From NCBI GenBank assembly GCA_038213835.1, contig JBBQSN010000002.1, positions 1 through 49,247 of the forward strand: a stretch of DNA of 49,247 bases, read 5' to 3'. A program made the position numbers and the translations under genes. Under the pieces are notes generated by a model that worked only from the letters and a program-made list of their open reading frames with translations, was not told the DNA's origin and searched no databases. This DNA is from JBBQSN01 sp038213835 (GTDB lineage Bacteria > Actinomycetota > Actinomycetes > Actinomycetales > CAWJMD01). Positions 42,297 to 49,247 of the stretch are shown here, one piece after another. Numbering within the stretch: position 1 is the first letter of the stretch; each line of letters begins with the position of its first letter.

Positions 42297-44126
42297 TCAG
42301 CGTCCGACGGCGTACCCCTGCGAGCTGCGCGGGTCGGCGGCCGCGCGCAGCCACTCGCCGTCGCGGGCCACGGCCGACAACCGGCCCAGGGACCAGCCGT
42401 CGACGACCTCGACCTCGTGGCCGAGGCCGCGCAGGGCGTCCAGGGTCGCGGCCGGCCAGCGGTCCTCGGCGACGAGCACCCCCGGACGGGCCTGGCGGGG
42501 GTAGAACGAGGAGGTCACGTGGTCGGTGTGCACCATCGGGGCGTCGATCGCGGCCTGCAGCGCCTGGTCGACCCCGCGGGGCCCGTGCACGGCCCGTAGC
42601 AGGAAGGTGAGCTGCCACTGGTCCTGCTGATCGCCTCCCGGCGTGCCGAACGCCATCCACGGCTTCCCCTCGCGCAGGGCGAGCGCGGGCGACAGCGTCG
42701 TCCGCGGGCGCGCTCCGGGCCGCAGCGACGCCGGGAGCCCCTGCTCGAGCCAGAACATCTGCCCGCGCGTGCCGAGGGGGAACCCCAGGCCCGGCACCAC
42801 CGGGGACGACTGCAGCCAGGCGCCCGAGGGCGTCGCCGACACCATGTTCCCCCAGCGGTCGACGACGTCGACGTGGCAGGTGTCGCCCCGCGCCGCGCCG
42901 TCGCCCTCCACCCGCGTGACCGTCGGTTCGCCCACCCCCGGGCTCGGCGTGGCGCCCCCGCCTCCGGTCGCACGCTCCAGCGAGGGGACCGGTCGCGGCA
43001 GCACCGGGTCGAGACCGCCGGGCCGCCCCGGACGCAGGTCGGGCGAAGCCGCCCCCGGGTCCAGGAGCACTGCCCGCGCCGCGGAGTAGGCCGGGTCCAG
43101 CAGCGCCTCGGCACCGATCGGTGCACCGTCCGGCTCGCCGTACCAGGCCTCGCGGTCGGCCATCGAGAGCTTGAGCGACTCGACCACCGCGTGCACCCAG
43201 GTCGGGTCGGCGTCGTCCAGGCGGTCGGGCAGCCCCACCCGGTCGAGCACGGCGAGCGCCTGCAGCACCGTGGGCCCCTGACCCCACGGACCCGTCTTGG
43301 CGACCTCGACGTCGCGGTACCGGCCCACCAGCGGGGCCTCGACCGTGGCACGCCAGCCGGCCAGGTCGTCGGCCGTCAGCAGCCCGTGGTGCCGCTCGCC
43401 GGAGGTGTCCATCCAGGCGCGGTCGCGGCCGAAGGCGTCGACCGCCTCCGCGACGAAGCCCTCGTACCAGGCCCGCCGGGCCGCCTCGAGCTGGGTGTCG
43501 CGGTCGCCGCCCGCCGCCTCCGCCTGCGTCAGCACCCGGCGGTAGGTCTCGCCCAGACCGGTGAGCCGCAACCGGGACCAGGGCGTCGGCGCGACGCCGT
43601 CGACCAGGTAGGTGGACGCCGACGGCTCCCACTCCTTCGTGAAGGTGCTGCTCATCGCAGCGATGGTGGCGCTGACCCGCGGCAGCACCGGGGCGCCGTC
43701 CAGGGCGTACCCGATGGCCGGCTCGAGCACGTCGCGCAGCGACCAGGTGCCCCAGCGTCGCAACATCTCCAGCCACCCCCCGAAGGCGCCGGGGACGACT
43801 GCCGCGAGCGGCCCGGTTCCCGGCACGGCGTCCAGGCCGAGGTCGGTGAAGGCGGCCGCGGTGGCGGCCGCAGGGGCCACGCCCTGGCCGCACACCACGT
43901 GCACCTGCTGGTCCGCCTCGCTCCACAGCACCACCGGGAGGTCGCCGCCCGGCCCGTTCAGGTGCGGCTCGACCACCTGCAGGACGAACCCCGCCGCGGC
44001 GGCGGCGTCGAAGGCGTTGCCGCCCCGCTCCAGCACCGACATCGCCGTCTGGGACGCCAGCCAGTGCGTGCTGGCCGCCATCGCGAAGCTGCCGGCGAGC
44101 TCGGGGCGGGTGCTGGCGAGAGGCAT
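42297..44126 (-). CDS. Gamma-glutamyltransferase family protein
   Basis: A 609-residue Ntn-hydrolase proenzyme, normally cleaved before a threonine that becomes the nucleophile. The large-subunit part begins FAMAASTHWLASQTAMSVLE and NAFDAAAAAGFVLQVVEPH. The cleavage site is before Thr416 in GDTCHVDVVDRWGNMVSATP, and TPGGDQQDQWQLTFLLRAV follows. The usual TTHFSV form is DTCHVDV here, common among GGT-like acylases. There is no signal peptide, so unlike classic GGT it would act inside the cell; glutathione or another gamma-glutamyl or acyl substrate is possible. The ATG at 44126 has GCAGGG 8 bases upstream; a GTG at 44150 is the alternative. Confidence 0.9.
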   Translation of the reverse strand: MPLASTRPELAGSFAMAASTHWLASQTAMSVLERGGNAFDAAAAAGFVLQVVEPHLNGPGGDLPVVLWSEADQQVHVVCGQGVAPAAATAAAFTDLGLDAVPGTGPLAAVVPGAFGGWLEMLRRWGTWSLRDVLEPAIGYALDGAPVLPRVSATIAAMSSTFTKEWEPSASTYLVDGVAPTPWSRLRLTGLGETYRRVLTQAEAAGGDRDTQLEAARRAWYEGFVAEAVDAFGRDRAWMDTSGERHHGLLTADDLAGWRATVEAPLVGRYRDVEVAKTGPWGQGPTVLQALAVLDRVGLPDRLDDADPTWVHAVVESLKLSMADREAWYGEPDGAPIGAEALLDPAYSAARAVLLDPGAASPDLRPGRPGGLDPVLPRPVPSLERATGGGGATPSPGVGEPTVTRVEGDGAARGDTCHVDVVDRWGNMVSATPSGAWLQSSPVVPGLGFPLGTRGQMFWLEQGLPASLRPGARPRTTLSPALALREGKPWMAFGTPGGDQQDQWQLTFLLRAVHGPRGVDQALQAAIDAPMVHTDHVTSSFYPRQARPGVLVAEDRWPAATLDALRGLGHEVEVVDGWSLGRLSAVARDGEWLRAAADPRSSQGYAVGR

Positions 44127-44171
44127 CCGACCACCCTGCCAGTCCACCACCGACGTGTCAGGTCGAGCGGC

Positions 44172-44666
44172 TCAGGCGGCCTCGGGCAGGTAGTCCTCCC
44201 AGGTCCGGTGCCGACGCTCGGTGCCCCGCACGACCCAGGTGGGTCCGTGCGGTGGCTCCGGACGGTCGCGCAACGACCAGCCCATCTCCTCGGGCGTGCG
44301 GTTGCCCTTCCGGTTGTTGCAGCGCACGCAGCAGGCCACGAGGTTCTCCCACGAGTCCTGGCCGCCGCGGCTGCGGGGCAGCACGTGGTCGACCGTGCCC
44401 GCGGCGGTCCCGCAGTACACGCACAGGTGCCGGTCGCGGCGCAGCACGCCGCGTCGCGAGACGGGGACCGAGCGCCCGAACGGGACCCGCACGTACCGGG
44501 TGAGCAGGATGACCGACGGCCGCGGCAGGGACGTGGCTCCGGCCAGGACGGGGTGCTCGTCAGCGGCCAGCACCGAGGCCTTCCCGGCCAGGACGAGCAC
44601 CAGGGCACGCCGGAAGGACACCACAGCCAGCGGCTCGTAGCCGGCGTTCAGGACAAGCGTGCGCAT
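44172..44666 (-). CDS. HNH endonuclease
   Basis: A 164-residue protein with an N-terminal strand-rich part (MRTLVLNAGYEPLAVVSFRR) and a C-terminal HNH nuclease domain: CVYCG, TVDHVLPRSRGGQDSWENLV, then CVRCNNRKGNRTPEEMGW, giving two CxxC zinc pairs and the His-Asn-His residues. This layout is widespread in actinobacterial chromosomes as a stand-alone gene; its role is unknown, and it does not lie in an intron or restriction cluster. The ATG follows AGCGAGGTGG. It heads a minus-strand run with the gamma-glutamyltransferase 45 bases away. Its leader is unusually long. Confidence 0.9.
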   Translation of the reverse strand: MRTLVLNAGYEPLAVVSFRRALVLVLAGKASVLAADEHPVLAGATSLPRPSVILLTRYVRVPFGRSVPVSRRGVLRRDRHLCVYCGTAAGTVDHVLPRSRGGQDSWENLVACCVRCNNRKGNRTPEEMGWSLRDRPEPPHGPTWVVRGTERRHRTWEDYLPEAA

Positions 44667-44981
44667 GCGTCCACCTCGCTGTGCGGGTCCCGACGGCTTC
44701 GGGACACGTGAGGAACTGCTGGAGGAACCACCACCGGGTCCGGGACGACGGGATGCCCGCTCGCACACAGGAACAGGCGCCGCCCGGGAGGGACGACGCC
44801 TGGTGCTCGGCTCGAGATCGCACCCACCGGCTGGTGCGGCGGGGTCATTGCCCCGCTCCTGCACCGCTGCGTCCCGCGGCAGGCGTGGCGCCGGGGCAGC
44901 CGCGCTCCGCTCCGCGCCCGGTGCGGGCGGAGGGGGTCGACCTGGCCACGGCTACCTCCCGGGGACGTCCCTGGTGCGCCC

Positions 44982-45010
44982 AGCGTACGCCGGGACGTCG
45001 CGCCGGTCAC
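44982..45010 (-). promoter_or_regulatory. Putative promoter of the HNH gene run
   Basis: On the minus strand GTGACC (45010-45005) and TACGCT (44987-44982) are 17 bases apart, a good match to the actinobacterial housekeeping form. Transcription would start near 44975. Confidence 0.4.
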
Positions 45011-45155
45011 CGACTTTCCCGGCCGACGCGCGGGGCGGGGCGCGCTGGGCGGCACCCCCGGCCGGCGGCACACAGGTCGTGCGGGCCGCCGTCAGTCCGC
45101 AGCGTGTGCCGGCCCCAGGGGGTGTGTGCGAACGCGCAGAGGGGGGACGCAGGAC

Positions 45156-45184
45156 GGCCCGGCCCCCGTGGCGGGGACCGGGCC
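45156..45184 (-). terminator. GC-rich hairpin downstream of the NlpC/P60 gene
   Basis: GGCCCGG-CCCCCG and its complement form about 12 pairs with a single mismatch and a 3-base loop, 84 bases after the NlpC/P60 stop. It lacks a U-tract, as actinobacterial terminators often do. Confidence 0.55.
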
Positions 45185-45188
45185 GACC

Positions 45189-45233
45189 GGTGCTGCTGGG
45201 TGGTGCTGCTGGGTGGTGCTGCTGGGTGGTGCT
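45189..45233 (+). repeat. 13-bp tandem repeat, 3.5 copies
   Basis: GGTGCTGCTGGGT occurs three times exactly (45189-45227) followed by GGTGCT. It lies between the NlpC/P60 stop and the hairpin and is not in a gene. Confidence 0.9.
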
Positions 45234-45267
45234 CAGTCGTGCGGACGTGCTGGGTCGTGCGGGTGGA

Positions 45268-46080
45268 TCAGCTGTCGAGCACCCGGTAGAAGCCGAAGTC
45301 CGAGGACCACATCTCGCGCTTGGACACCGACTTGCCTGTGGTGGGCGAGTCGTACATGAGGTTCCCGCCGGCGTAGATGCCGATGTGGCCCGGCATGAAG
45401 ACCAGGTCGCCCGGCTGCGCCTCGGAGCGGGAGATCCTGACGGCCGCGCCGGCCTGGGCGCTCGAGGTGCGCGGCAGCGAGACGCCGACCTGCGCGAACA
45501 CGTACTGCACGAAGCCCGAGCAGTCGAACCCCGACGGCGTGGTGCCGCCGTAGCGGTACGGGGTGCCGACGTAGCGGGCCGCCACGGCCATCACGTTGGC
45601 GCGGGAGGAGGACAGGTCGCCGGTGACCGCGGGTGCGGGGGCGGCGGCGGCCTTCGTGGTGGTGCGCTGCTCGCTGCGGGAGACGCGGTCGGTGCTGGCG
45701 GCCCGGGTGGGCGCCACGACGACCGGCGGCGGCGGGGGCGGCGGGGGCGGCGGCGGCGCGACGACCTGGGCGGTGACGGCACCGACCGAGACGGTCTCGA
45801 CGTCGGCGGCGACGGTGAGCTGCTGCTCGACCTCGTCGACGACGGGGGCGACCACCTCGGCGGTGGGCGCCGCCCTCGGCTTCTCCTCGACGGCGTCGCC
45901 GATGGGGGCGGCGTCAGCCGCGGTGACACCCAGCGAGACGACCAGACCGGAGGACGCCGCGATGACGGCTCCCCGGCGACCGGCGGTGCCGACTCCGGCC
46001 TGCAGCTGTGCGGCGAAGGTGGACAGGGGGGTAGTGGGGCGGACCGCTGCGCGGTGCCGTCCCGGAGCACGACTCGACAA
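45268..46080 (-). CDS. NlpC/P60 family peptidoglycan endopeptidase
   Basis: A 270-residue secreted cell-wall hydrolase that cuts stem-peptide bonds. The N-terminus has Arg residues, then a hydrophobic stretch (GAVIAASSGLVVSLGVTAAD) ending near AADAAP, fitting a long actinobacterial signal peptide. A Val/Glu-rich linker with a run of about eleven Pro follows. Residues about 160-270 are the NlpC/P60 domain with the catalytic Cys in FDCSGFVQYVF and His in PGHIGIYAGG. The TTG start is supported by AGAGAGG 8 bases upstream and by the signal peptide. A c-di-AMP riboswitch lies in its leader, linking wall cutting to this second messenger as for other actinobacterial wall hydrolases. Confidence 0.9.
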   Translation of the reverse strand: MSSRAPGRHRAAVRPTTPLSTFAAQLQAGVGTAGRRGAVIAASSGLVVSLGVTAADAAPIGDAVEEKPRAAPTAEVVAPVVDEVEQQLTVAADVETVSVGAVTAQVVAPPPPPPPPPPPVVVAPTRAASTDRVSRSEQRTTTKAAAAPAPAVTGDLSSSRANVMAVAARYVGTPYRYGGTTPSGFDCSGFVQYVFAQVGVSLPRTSSAQAGAAVRISRSEAQPGDLVFMPGHIGIYAGGNLMYDSPTTGKSVSKREMWSSDFGFYRVLDS

Positions 46081-46095
46081 GAAATAGACCTCTCT

Positions 46096-46242
46096 ACCGC
46101 CTACGAGGTGAGCTGTCGGGTTCGGGTGGAGGTTGTGTCACCCGGCCGCGGTGCGAGCACCGCGGCTTCACCCCGAGGTCCGACGACCAGCTACTCGGGC
46201 TGTCGTCGAACCGGATGTGGTTCCCCCGCCCCTGCCAGGCGA
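46096..46242 (-). promoter_or_regulatory. c-di-AMP (ydaO/yuaA) riboswitch upstream of the NlpC/P60 gene
   Basis: On the minus strand the outer helix pairs TCGCCT (46242-46237) with AGGCGG (46102-46097). Inside are GGGGCGGGGGAACCA, CTCGGGGTGAAGC, a long arm GCCGCGGTGC/GCACCGCGGC and the 3' signature CCGACAGCTCACCTCGTAGGCG, all in the order of the class. The ribosome site AGAGAGG comes right after the closing helix. The class lowers expression of wall hydrolases when c-di-AMP is high. No separate terminator hairpin is evident, so control may act on the ribosome site or by early termination. Confidence 0.85.
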
Positions 46243-46320
46243 AGATCGAGGGGCCACGTCGCGATGGCAGGGCTCGGCGTTCGCGACGGGGCCGGTCCAA
46301 GGGTCTGGACCAGCGCCGCG

Positions 46321-46350
46321 AGGCTAACCCACCAGGTGGGGGAATGTCAC
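46321..46350 (-). promoter_or_regulatory. Putative promoter of the riboswitch-NlpC/P60 transcript
   Basis: On the minus strand GTGACA (46350-46345) and TAGCCT (46326-46321) are 18 bases apart. Transcription would start near 46314, so the full riboswitch lies in a leader of about 234 bases. Confidence 0.55.
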
Positions 46351-46374
46351 ACCGAGGTCACGGGGGCGTGTCGG

Positions 46375-46390
46375 TGTGGTCCAGGTCACA
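46375..46390. promoter_or_regulatory. CRP/Cmr-like site upstream of the NlpC/P60 promoter
   Basis: TGTGG-TCCAGG-TCACA differs from the palindromic CRP consensus TGTGA-N6-TCACA at one position. It is centred about 68 bases before the predicted transcription start, a typical class I activator position, and is part of a longer dyad GGTGTG...CACACC. Confidence 0.45.
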
Positions 46391-46437
46391 CCGAGAGTGA
46401 GCACGGGCACCGCCCAGGAGACCCGATCGGCCCAACC

Positions 46438-47133
46438 TCAGGCGGGAACGGTGACGAAGATGTGGCTGGCAGTGAGATCGGGCAGATCGAGGCCCTCGTC
46501 GTCGTCGCCCCCTCCGACGACGACACCGCCGTCGACCCGACGCACCTGCACGGTCAGACCCGGGCGCACGCCGTTGTCGCTGAGCTGGCCCAGCAGGTCG
46601 GTGTCGACCTGCACCGGCTCGCCGAGCCGGCGCACCTGCACCTGTGCCGCGCCGACCTTGGCCGCCTCGACCAGCGACACCACGCCGGTCATGAAGGTGT
46701 CGTCGTCGGCCGTCTCGCCGAGCTCGGCCAGGCCGGGGATCGGGATGCCGTACGGCGAGTGGGTCGGGTGGCCGAGCACCTCGATCAGGCGCCGCTCGAC
46801 CCGCTCGCTCATGACGTGCTCCCAGCGGCAGGCCTCCTCGTGCACGTGCTCGTAGTCGAGCCCGATGACGTCGATGAGCAGGCACTCGGCCAACCGGTGC
46901 TTGCGCATCACGGAGGTGGCCTTGGAACGCCCGGCGGCGGTGAGCTCGAGGTGGCGGTCGCCGGAGACGACGACGAGGCCGTCGCGCTCCATCCGGGCGA
47001 CGGTCTGCGACACGGTGGGCCCGCTCTGCTGCAGCCGCTCGGCGATGCGCGCACGCAGCGGCGTGATGCCCTCTTCCTCCAGCTCGAAGATGGTCTTGAG
47101 GTACATCTCGGTGGTGTCGATCAGGTCGGTCAC
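46438..47133 (-). CDS. DtxR/IdeR family metal-dependent transcriptional regulator
   Basis: A 231-residue iron-type repressor. Residues about 1-60 are the winged helix (DLIDTTEMYLKTIFELEEEG, LRARIAERLQQSGPTVSQTV). Residues about 65-140 hold the metal-binding and dimer part with HRLAECLLIDVIGL, and EEACRWEHVMS carries the Cys-Glu-His of the primary site. An SH3-like C-terminal domain ends VTVPA. The GTG at 47133 gives exactly the usual start (VTDLIDTTEMYLKT, like NDLVDTTEMY of IdeR); an upstream GTG at 47151 would add six residues. In actinobacteria this protein represses siderophore and iron-uptake genes; none lie in this window. Confidence 0.93.
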   Translation of the reverse strand: MTDLIDTTEMYLKTIFELEEEGITPLRARIAERLQQSGPTVSQTVARMERDGLVVVSGDRHLELTAAGRSKATSVMRKHRLAECLLIDVIGLDYEHVHEEACRWEHVMSERVERRLIEVLGHPTHSPYGIPIPGLAELGETADDDTFMTGVVSLVEAAKVGAAQVQVRRLGEPVQVDTDLLGQLSDNGVRPGLTVQVRRVDGGVVVGGGDDDEGLDLPDLTASHIFVTVPA

Positions 47134-47263
47134 GTCGTCCGTCGCCTCCACGTCCCGCGTCGCTGCCGTCCGTCAGCCTAGTGCTCGGCGCGTGTCGCGC
47201 CGGTCGTGTTCCCGGCCGGGGCCAGCGCTGGCGCGGCCCCCGGGACCGCGCGAGGCTGTCGGC

Positions 47264-48610
47264 ATGCCCGACACCGTGCTGTGGCTGCGCCGCGACCTGC
47301 GACTGCTCGACCACCCGGCCCTGCACGCCGCCGCCGAGCAGGCCGCCGGCGGCCGGGTCCTGCCCCTCTTCGTGCTCGACCCGCGGCTCCTCGCCACCGC
47401 CGGCGCGGCCCGCACCACCTGGCTGCTGCGCTCGCTGGCTGCCCTGCGCGCGGCGACCGACGGGGCGCTGGTGGTGCGCAGCGGCAGGCCGCGGTCCGTG
47501 CTGCCCGAGGTGGTGCGCGAGCTGGGCGGGGCCGCCGTCCACGTCACGGCCGATCCCGGTCCGTTCGGGCGTCGCCGCGACGACGCCGTCGAGCAGGCCA
47601 TGGACGTCCCCCTCGTCCGGAGCGGCACGCCCTACGCGGTCGGCCCCGGCTCGGTCACCAAGGGTGACGGCACGCCGTACGCGGTCTTCACCCCCTTCTC
47701 TCGCGCGTGGCGCGACCACGGCTGGCCGGCACCCGCCCCGGGGCCACCACCCGGCCTGCGCTGGGCCCGGTCGGTCGAGGGCCAGGACCTCCCGGACGAG
47801 CCGGCGCACGACCTCGACCTGCCCGCGGTCGGCGAGGCGGCCGCGCTGGCCCGCTGGGAGGAGTTCCTCGACTCCGACCTCGACGGCTACGCGGACGGCC
47901 GCAACCGTCCGGACCTGGACTCGACCTCGCGGCTGTCGGCGCACCTCAAGTACGGCGAGGTGCACCCGCGCACGCTGCTCGCCGACCTGGCCGGCCGTCG
48001 CTCGGGGGGCGCCGACACGTTCCGCACCGAGCTGGCCTGGCGTGAGTTCTACGCCGACGTGCTCTGGCACCGGCCGCAGACGGCCTGGGAGTACCTGCGT
48101 CCGGAGTTCGGCCGGATGCGGTACGCGCGGCCGGGCACGGCGTTCGAGGCCTGGCAGGCCGGCCGCACCGGCTTCCCGTTCGTCGACGCCGGCATGCGCC
48201 AGCTGCTGGCGACGGGCTGGATGCACAACCGGGTGCGGATGGTGACGGCCAGCTTCCTGGTCAAGGACCTGCACGTGGAGTGGCAGCTCGGCGCCCGGCA
48301 CTTCCTGGACCACCTCGTCGACGGCGACCTCGCGTCCAACAACCACGGCTGGCAGTGGACGGCCGGGTCCGGCACCGACGCCGCGCCGTACTTCCGGGTC
48401 TTCAACCCGGTGTCGCAGGGCGAGAAGTTCGACCCGGCGGGCGAGTACGTACGGCGGTGGGTGCCCGAGCTGAGGCACCTGGCGGGCAGGGCCGCCCACT
48501 CCCCCTGGGACGCCGCCGACGGCTACGCGCACGACTACGCGGAGCGCGTCGTCGACCACAAGGCCGAACGCCAGGAGTCCCTGGACCGGTACGCCGAGAT
48601 CCGGCGCTGA
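47264..48610 (+). CDS. Deoxyribodipyrimidine photo-lyase
   Basis: A 448-residue flavoprotein of the photolyase/cryptochrome family that splits UV-made pyrimidine dimers with blue light. The N-terminal antenna domain begins TVLWLRRDLRLLDHPAL. The FAD-binding half contains SRLSAHLKYGEVHPRTLL, TELAWREFYADVLW, FPFVDAGMRQLLATGWMHNR and the conserved FAD and substrate segment DGDLASNNHGWQWTAGSGTD followed by FNPVSQ. This fits class I CPD photolyase; a cryptochrome role cannot be excluded. It is divergent from the IdeR-type gene and has no obvious ribosome site. Confidence 0.93.
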   Translation: MPDTVLWLRRDLRLLDHPALHAAAEQAAGGRVLPLFVLDPRLLATAGAARTTWLLRSLAALRAATDGALVVRSGRPRSVLPEVVRELGGAAVHVTADPGPFGRRRDDAVEQAMDVPLVRSGTPYAVGPGSVTKGDGTPYAVFTPFSRAWRDHGWPAPAPGPPPGLRWARSVEGQDLPDEPAHDLDLPAVGEAAALARWEEFLDSDLDGYADGRNRPDLDSTSRLSAHLKYGEVHPRTLLADLAGRRSGGADTFRTELAWREFYADVLWHRPQTAWEYLRPEFGRMRYARPGTAFEAWQAGRTGFPFVDAGMRQLLATGWMHNRVRMVTASFLVKDLHVEWQLGARHFLDHLVDGDLASNNHGWQWTAGSGTDAAPYFRVFNPVSQGEKFDPAGEYVRRWVPELRHLAGRAAHSPWDAADGYAHDYAERVVDHKAERQESLDRYAEIRR

Positions 48611-48662
48611 GCGCCGGACCGTCCGCACGCCGGGACCTCGGGACGAATCGGGACGTCATGCC

Positions 48663-48691
48663 TTGACAACGGGCCCGGGTCGCGGTCCGAT
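48663..48691 (+). promoter_or_regulatory. Putative promoter of the APC permease gene
   Basis: TTGACA (48663-48668) is a perfect -35 consensus. Seventeen bases further is TCCGAT (48686-48691), a weak -10. A GC-rich dyad (GGGGCCCCGGGGACC, GTCCCC) follows in the leader before the GTG. Confidence 0.4.
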
Positions 48692-48741
48692 CAGGGGCCC
48701 CGGGGACCGTCCCCGTCGGCTGCCCGGGGAGCGAGGTCCAC

Positions 48742-49247
48742 GTGAGCGGCACCAGCCCGTCCACCACCGCCGGTGCAGAACCCGCCGATGGGGAGCTGAC
48801 CCGGTCCATCACCGGGAAGCTCCTGTTCTTCTACGTGCTCGGCGACGTGCTGGGCTCGGGGATCTACGTCCTCATCGGCCTGGTCGCCGGTGCCGTGGGC
48901 GGTGCCTTCTGGATCGCGTTCGCGGTCGGCGTCACGGTCGCCACCATCACCGGCCTGGCCTACGCCGAGCTGGTGACCAAGTTCCCGCAGGCGGCCGGAG
49001 CGGCCCTCTACGTCAACAAGGCGTTCCGCAACCGGGCCCTGACCTTCTTCATCACGGTGTGCATGCTGTCGGCGAGCTTCGCCGCCGCCGGGTCGCTGGC
49101 CACCGGATTCTCCCTGTACTTCGCACAGGTCTGGGCGCTCCCCCCGGCCCTGCTGATCGCGCTCGTCTTCGTGCTGCTCCTCGCGGTGGTCAACTTCATC
49201 GGCATCACCGAGTCGGTCGTGGCGAACATGCTGATGACCTTCGTCGA
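48742..49247 (+). CDS. APC family amino acid/amine permease, N-terminal part
   Basis: The first 168 codons of a transporter cut by the window end. After a soluble 20-residue start, helix 1 carries the family signature (FFYVLGDVLGSGIYVLIGLV) with the unwound GSGIY segment that binds substrate in APC proteins. Helices 2-5 follow (FWIAFAVGVTVATITGLAYA, AELVTKFPQAAGAALYV). The GTG start has GAGCGAGG 6 bases upstream. The substrate cannot be told from this part. Confidence 0.85.
   Translation, partial: MSGTSPSTTAGAEPADGELTRSITGKLLFFYVLGDVLGSGIYVLIGLVAGAVGGAFWIAFAVGVTVATITGLAYAELVTKFPQAAGAALYVNKAFRNRALTFFITVCMLSASFAAAGSLATGFSLYFAQVWALPPALLIALVFVLLLAVVNFIGITESVVANMLMTFV

Larger units (their letters stand above)
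44667..45267 (-). other. 601-base gene-free stretch between the NlpC/P60 and HNH genes
   Basis: Read on the minus strand it holds, in order: a 13-bp tandem repeat, a strong hairpin, a candidate promoter and a leader of about 310 bases. Within the leader a GTG at 44953 with GGGAGGT upstream opens a 35-codon frame. That frame ends in CAATGA, whose ATG opens a 66-codon Pro/Val-rich frame with GGAGCGGGG upstream, running past the HNH start to 44648. A hairpin with about 11 pairs lies at 44774-44802. I do not recognise either small frame and rate them as possible upstream frames only. Confidence 0.4.

Noticed and set aside
45189..45233. CRISPR or integrase-linked repeat
   Set aside because: Contiguous 13-bp repeat without spacers, no mobile gene or tRNA nearby.
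45700..45765. Poly-proline run in the NlpC/P60 gene as a frameshift or error
   Set aside because: The frame stays open on both sides and joins signal peptide, linker and catalytic domain as in many actinobacterial wall hydrolases.
46358..48628. 756-codon minus-strand frame opposite the photolyase gene
   Set aside because: The plus-strand photolyase has complete family motifs; the opposite frame has none.
48611..48741. Guanidine (ykkC) or other riboswitch before the APC permease
   Set aside because: The leader has a GC-rich dyad but none of the conserved sequence of known transporter riboswitches that I could match.

Overview
The window is one contiguous stretch of a very GC-rich (about 70% or more), gene-dense bacterial chromosome. 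It has many GTG and TTG starts, 4-bp ATGA/GTGA gene overlaps, -10 boxes of the form TAnnnT placed so close to the start that transcripts would be leaderless, an IdeR/DtxR regulator, a monomeric isocitrate dehydrogenase and DUF3017, DUF6350 and DUF2786 proteins. Together these point to a high-GC actinobacterium. The order pcrA...sucC-sucD...DUF6350-purN-purH-DUF3017...mdh-icd is what I would expect in Nocardioides-like Propionibacteriales; the family assignment is inference. I see no insertion sequence, prophage, CRISPR array, tRNA or rRNA.

Layout. 0-3.5 kb: galactose block (end of a GH42-type beta-galactosidase, DeoR regulator, galT, galK). 3.5-7.2 kb: an ArsR-like regulator divergent from an MFS exporter that is translationally coupled to an AadA-like nucleotidyltransferase, then a truncated SRPBCC gene and a glyoxalase-fold protein. 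7.4-9.4 kb: M20 amidohydrolase plus SDR. 9.4-12.8 kb: one-carbon block, with glyA-folD behind a ZTP riboswitch and purU divergent. 12.9-19.5 kb: aldo/keto reductase, metal-dependent amidohydrolase, DUF998 plus SpoIIE-type phosphatase, S9 peptidase. 19.6-23.3 kb: icd, a small Cys/Gly-tailed membrane protein, mdh. 23.3-24.9 kb: a compact three-gene operon of a DUF692/MNIO enzyme, a small partner and a second Cys/Gly-tailed membrane peptide. 24.9-32.1 kb: DUF3017, purH, purN, a small membrane protein, DUF6350, GNAT, sucD, sucC. 32.2-37.3 kb: DUF2786 protein, FdhF/YdeP-like molybdoenzyme, lipase. 37.4-44.7 kb: a minus-strand run HNH, gamma-glutamyltransferase, pcrA, GH31. 45.3-47.1 kb: NlpC/P60 wall hydrolase behind a c-di-AMP riboswitch, IdeR. 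47.3 kb to the end: photolyase and the start of an APC permease.

How it works together. GlyA and FolD supply and interconvert one-carbon folates, PurN and PurH spend 10-formyl-THF on purines, and PurU destroys it. The ZTP aptamer in front of glyA-folD would sense the alarmone that accumulates when PurH runs short of formyl groups. Four TCA-cycle genes (icd, mdh, sucC, sucD) lie in the same 12.5 kb.

The most interesting locus is the MNIO operon at 23.3-24.9 kb. Its enzyme keeps the expected metal-binding motifs. It is overlapped by a small partner gene and followed by a 66-residue peptide made of one hydrophobic helix, an Arg-rich stretch and a tail with four Cys. A second protein of the same design, with three GSSCGG repeats, lies just upstream on the other side of mdh. 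I propose a ribosomally made, cysteine-modified, membrane-anchored peptide system. The modification and its purpose are unknown.
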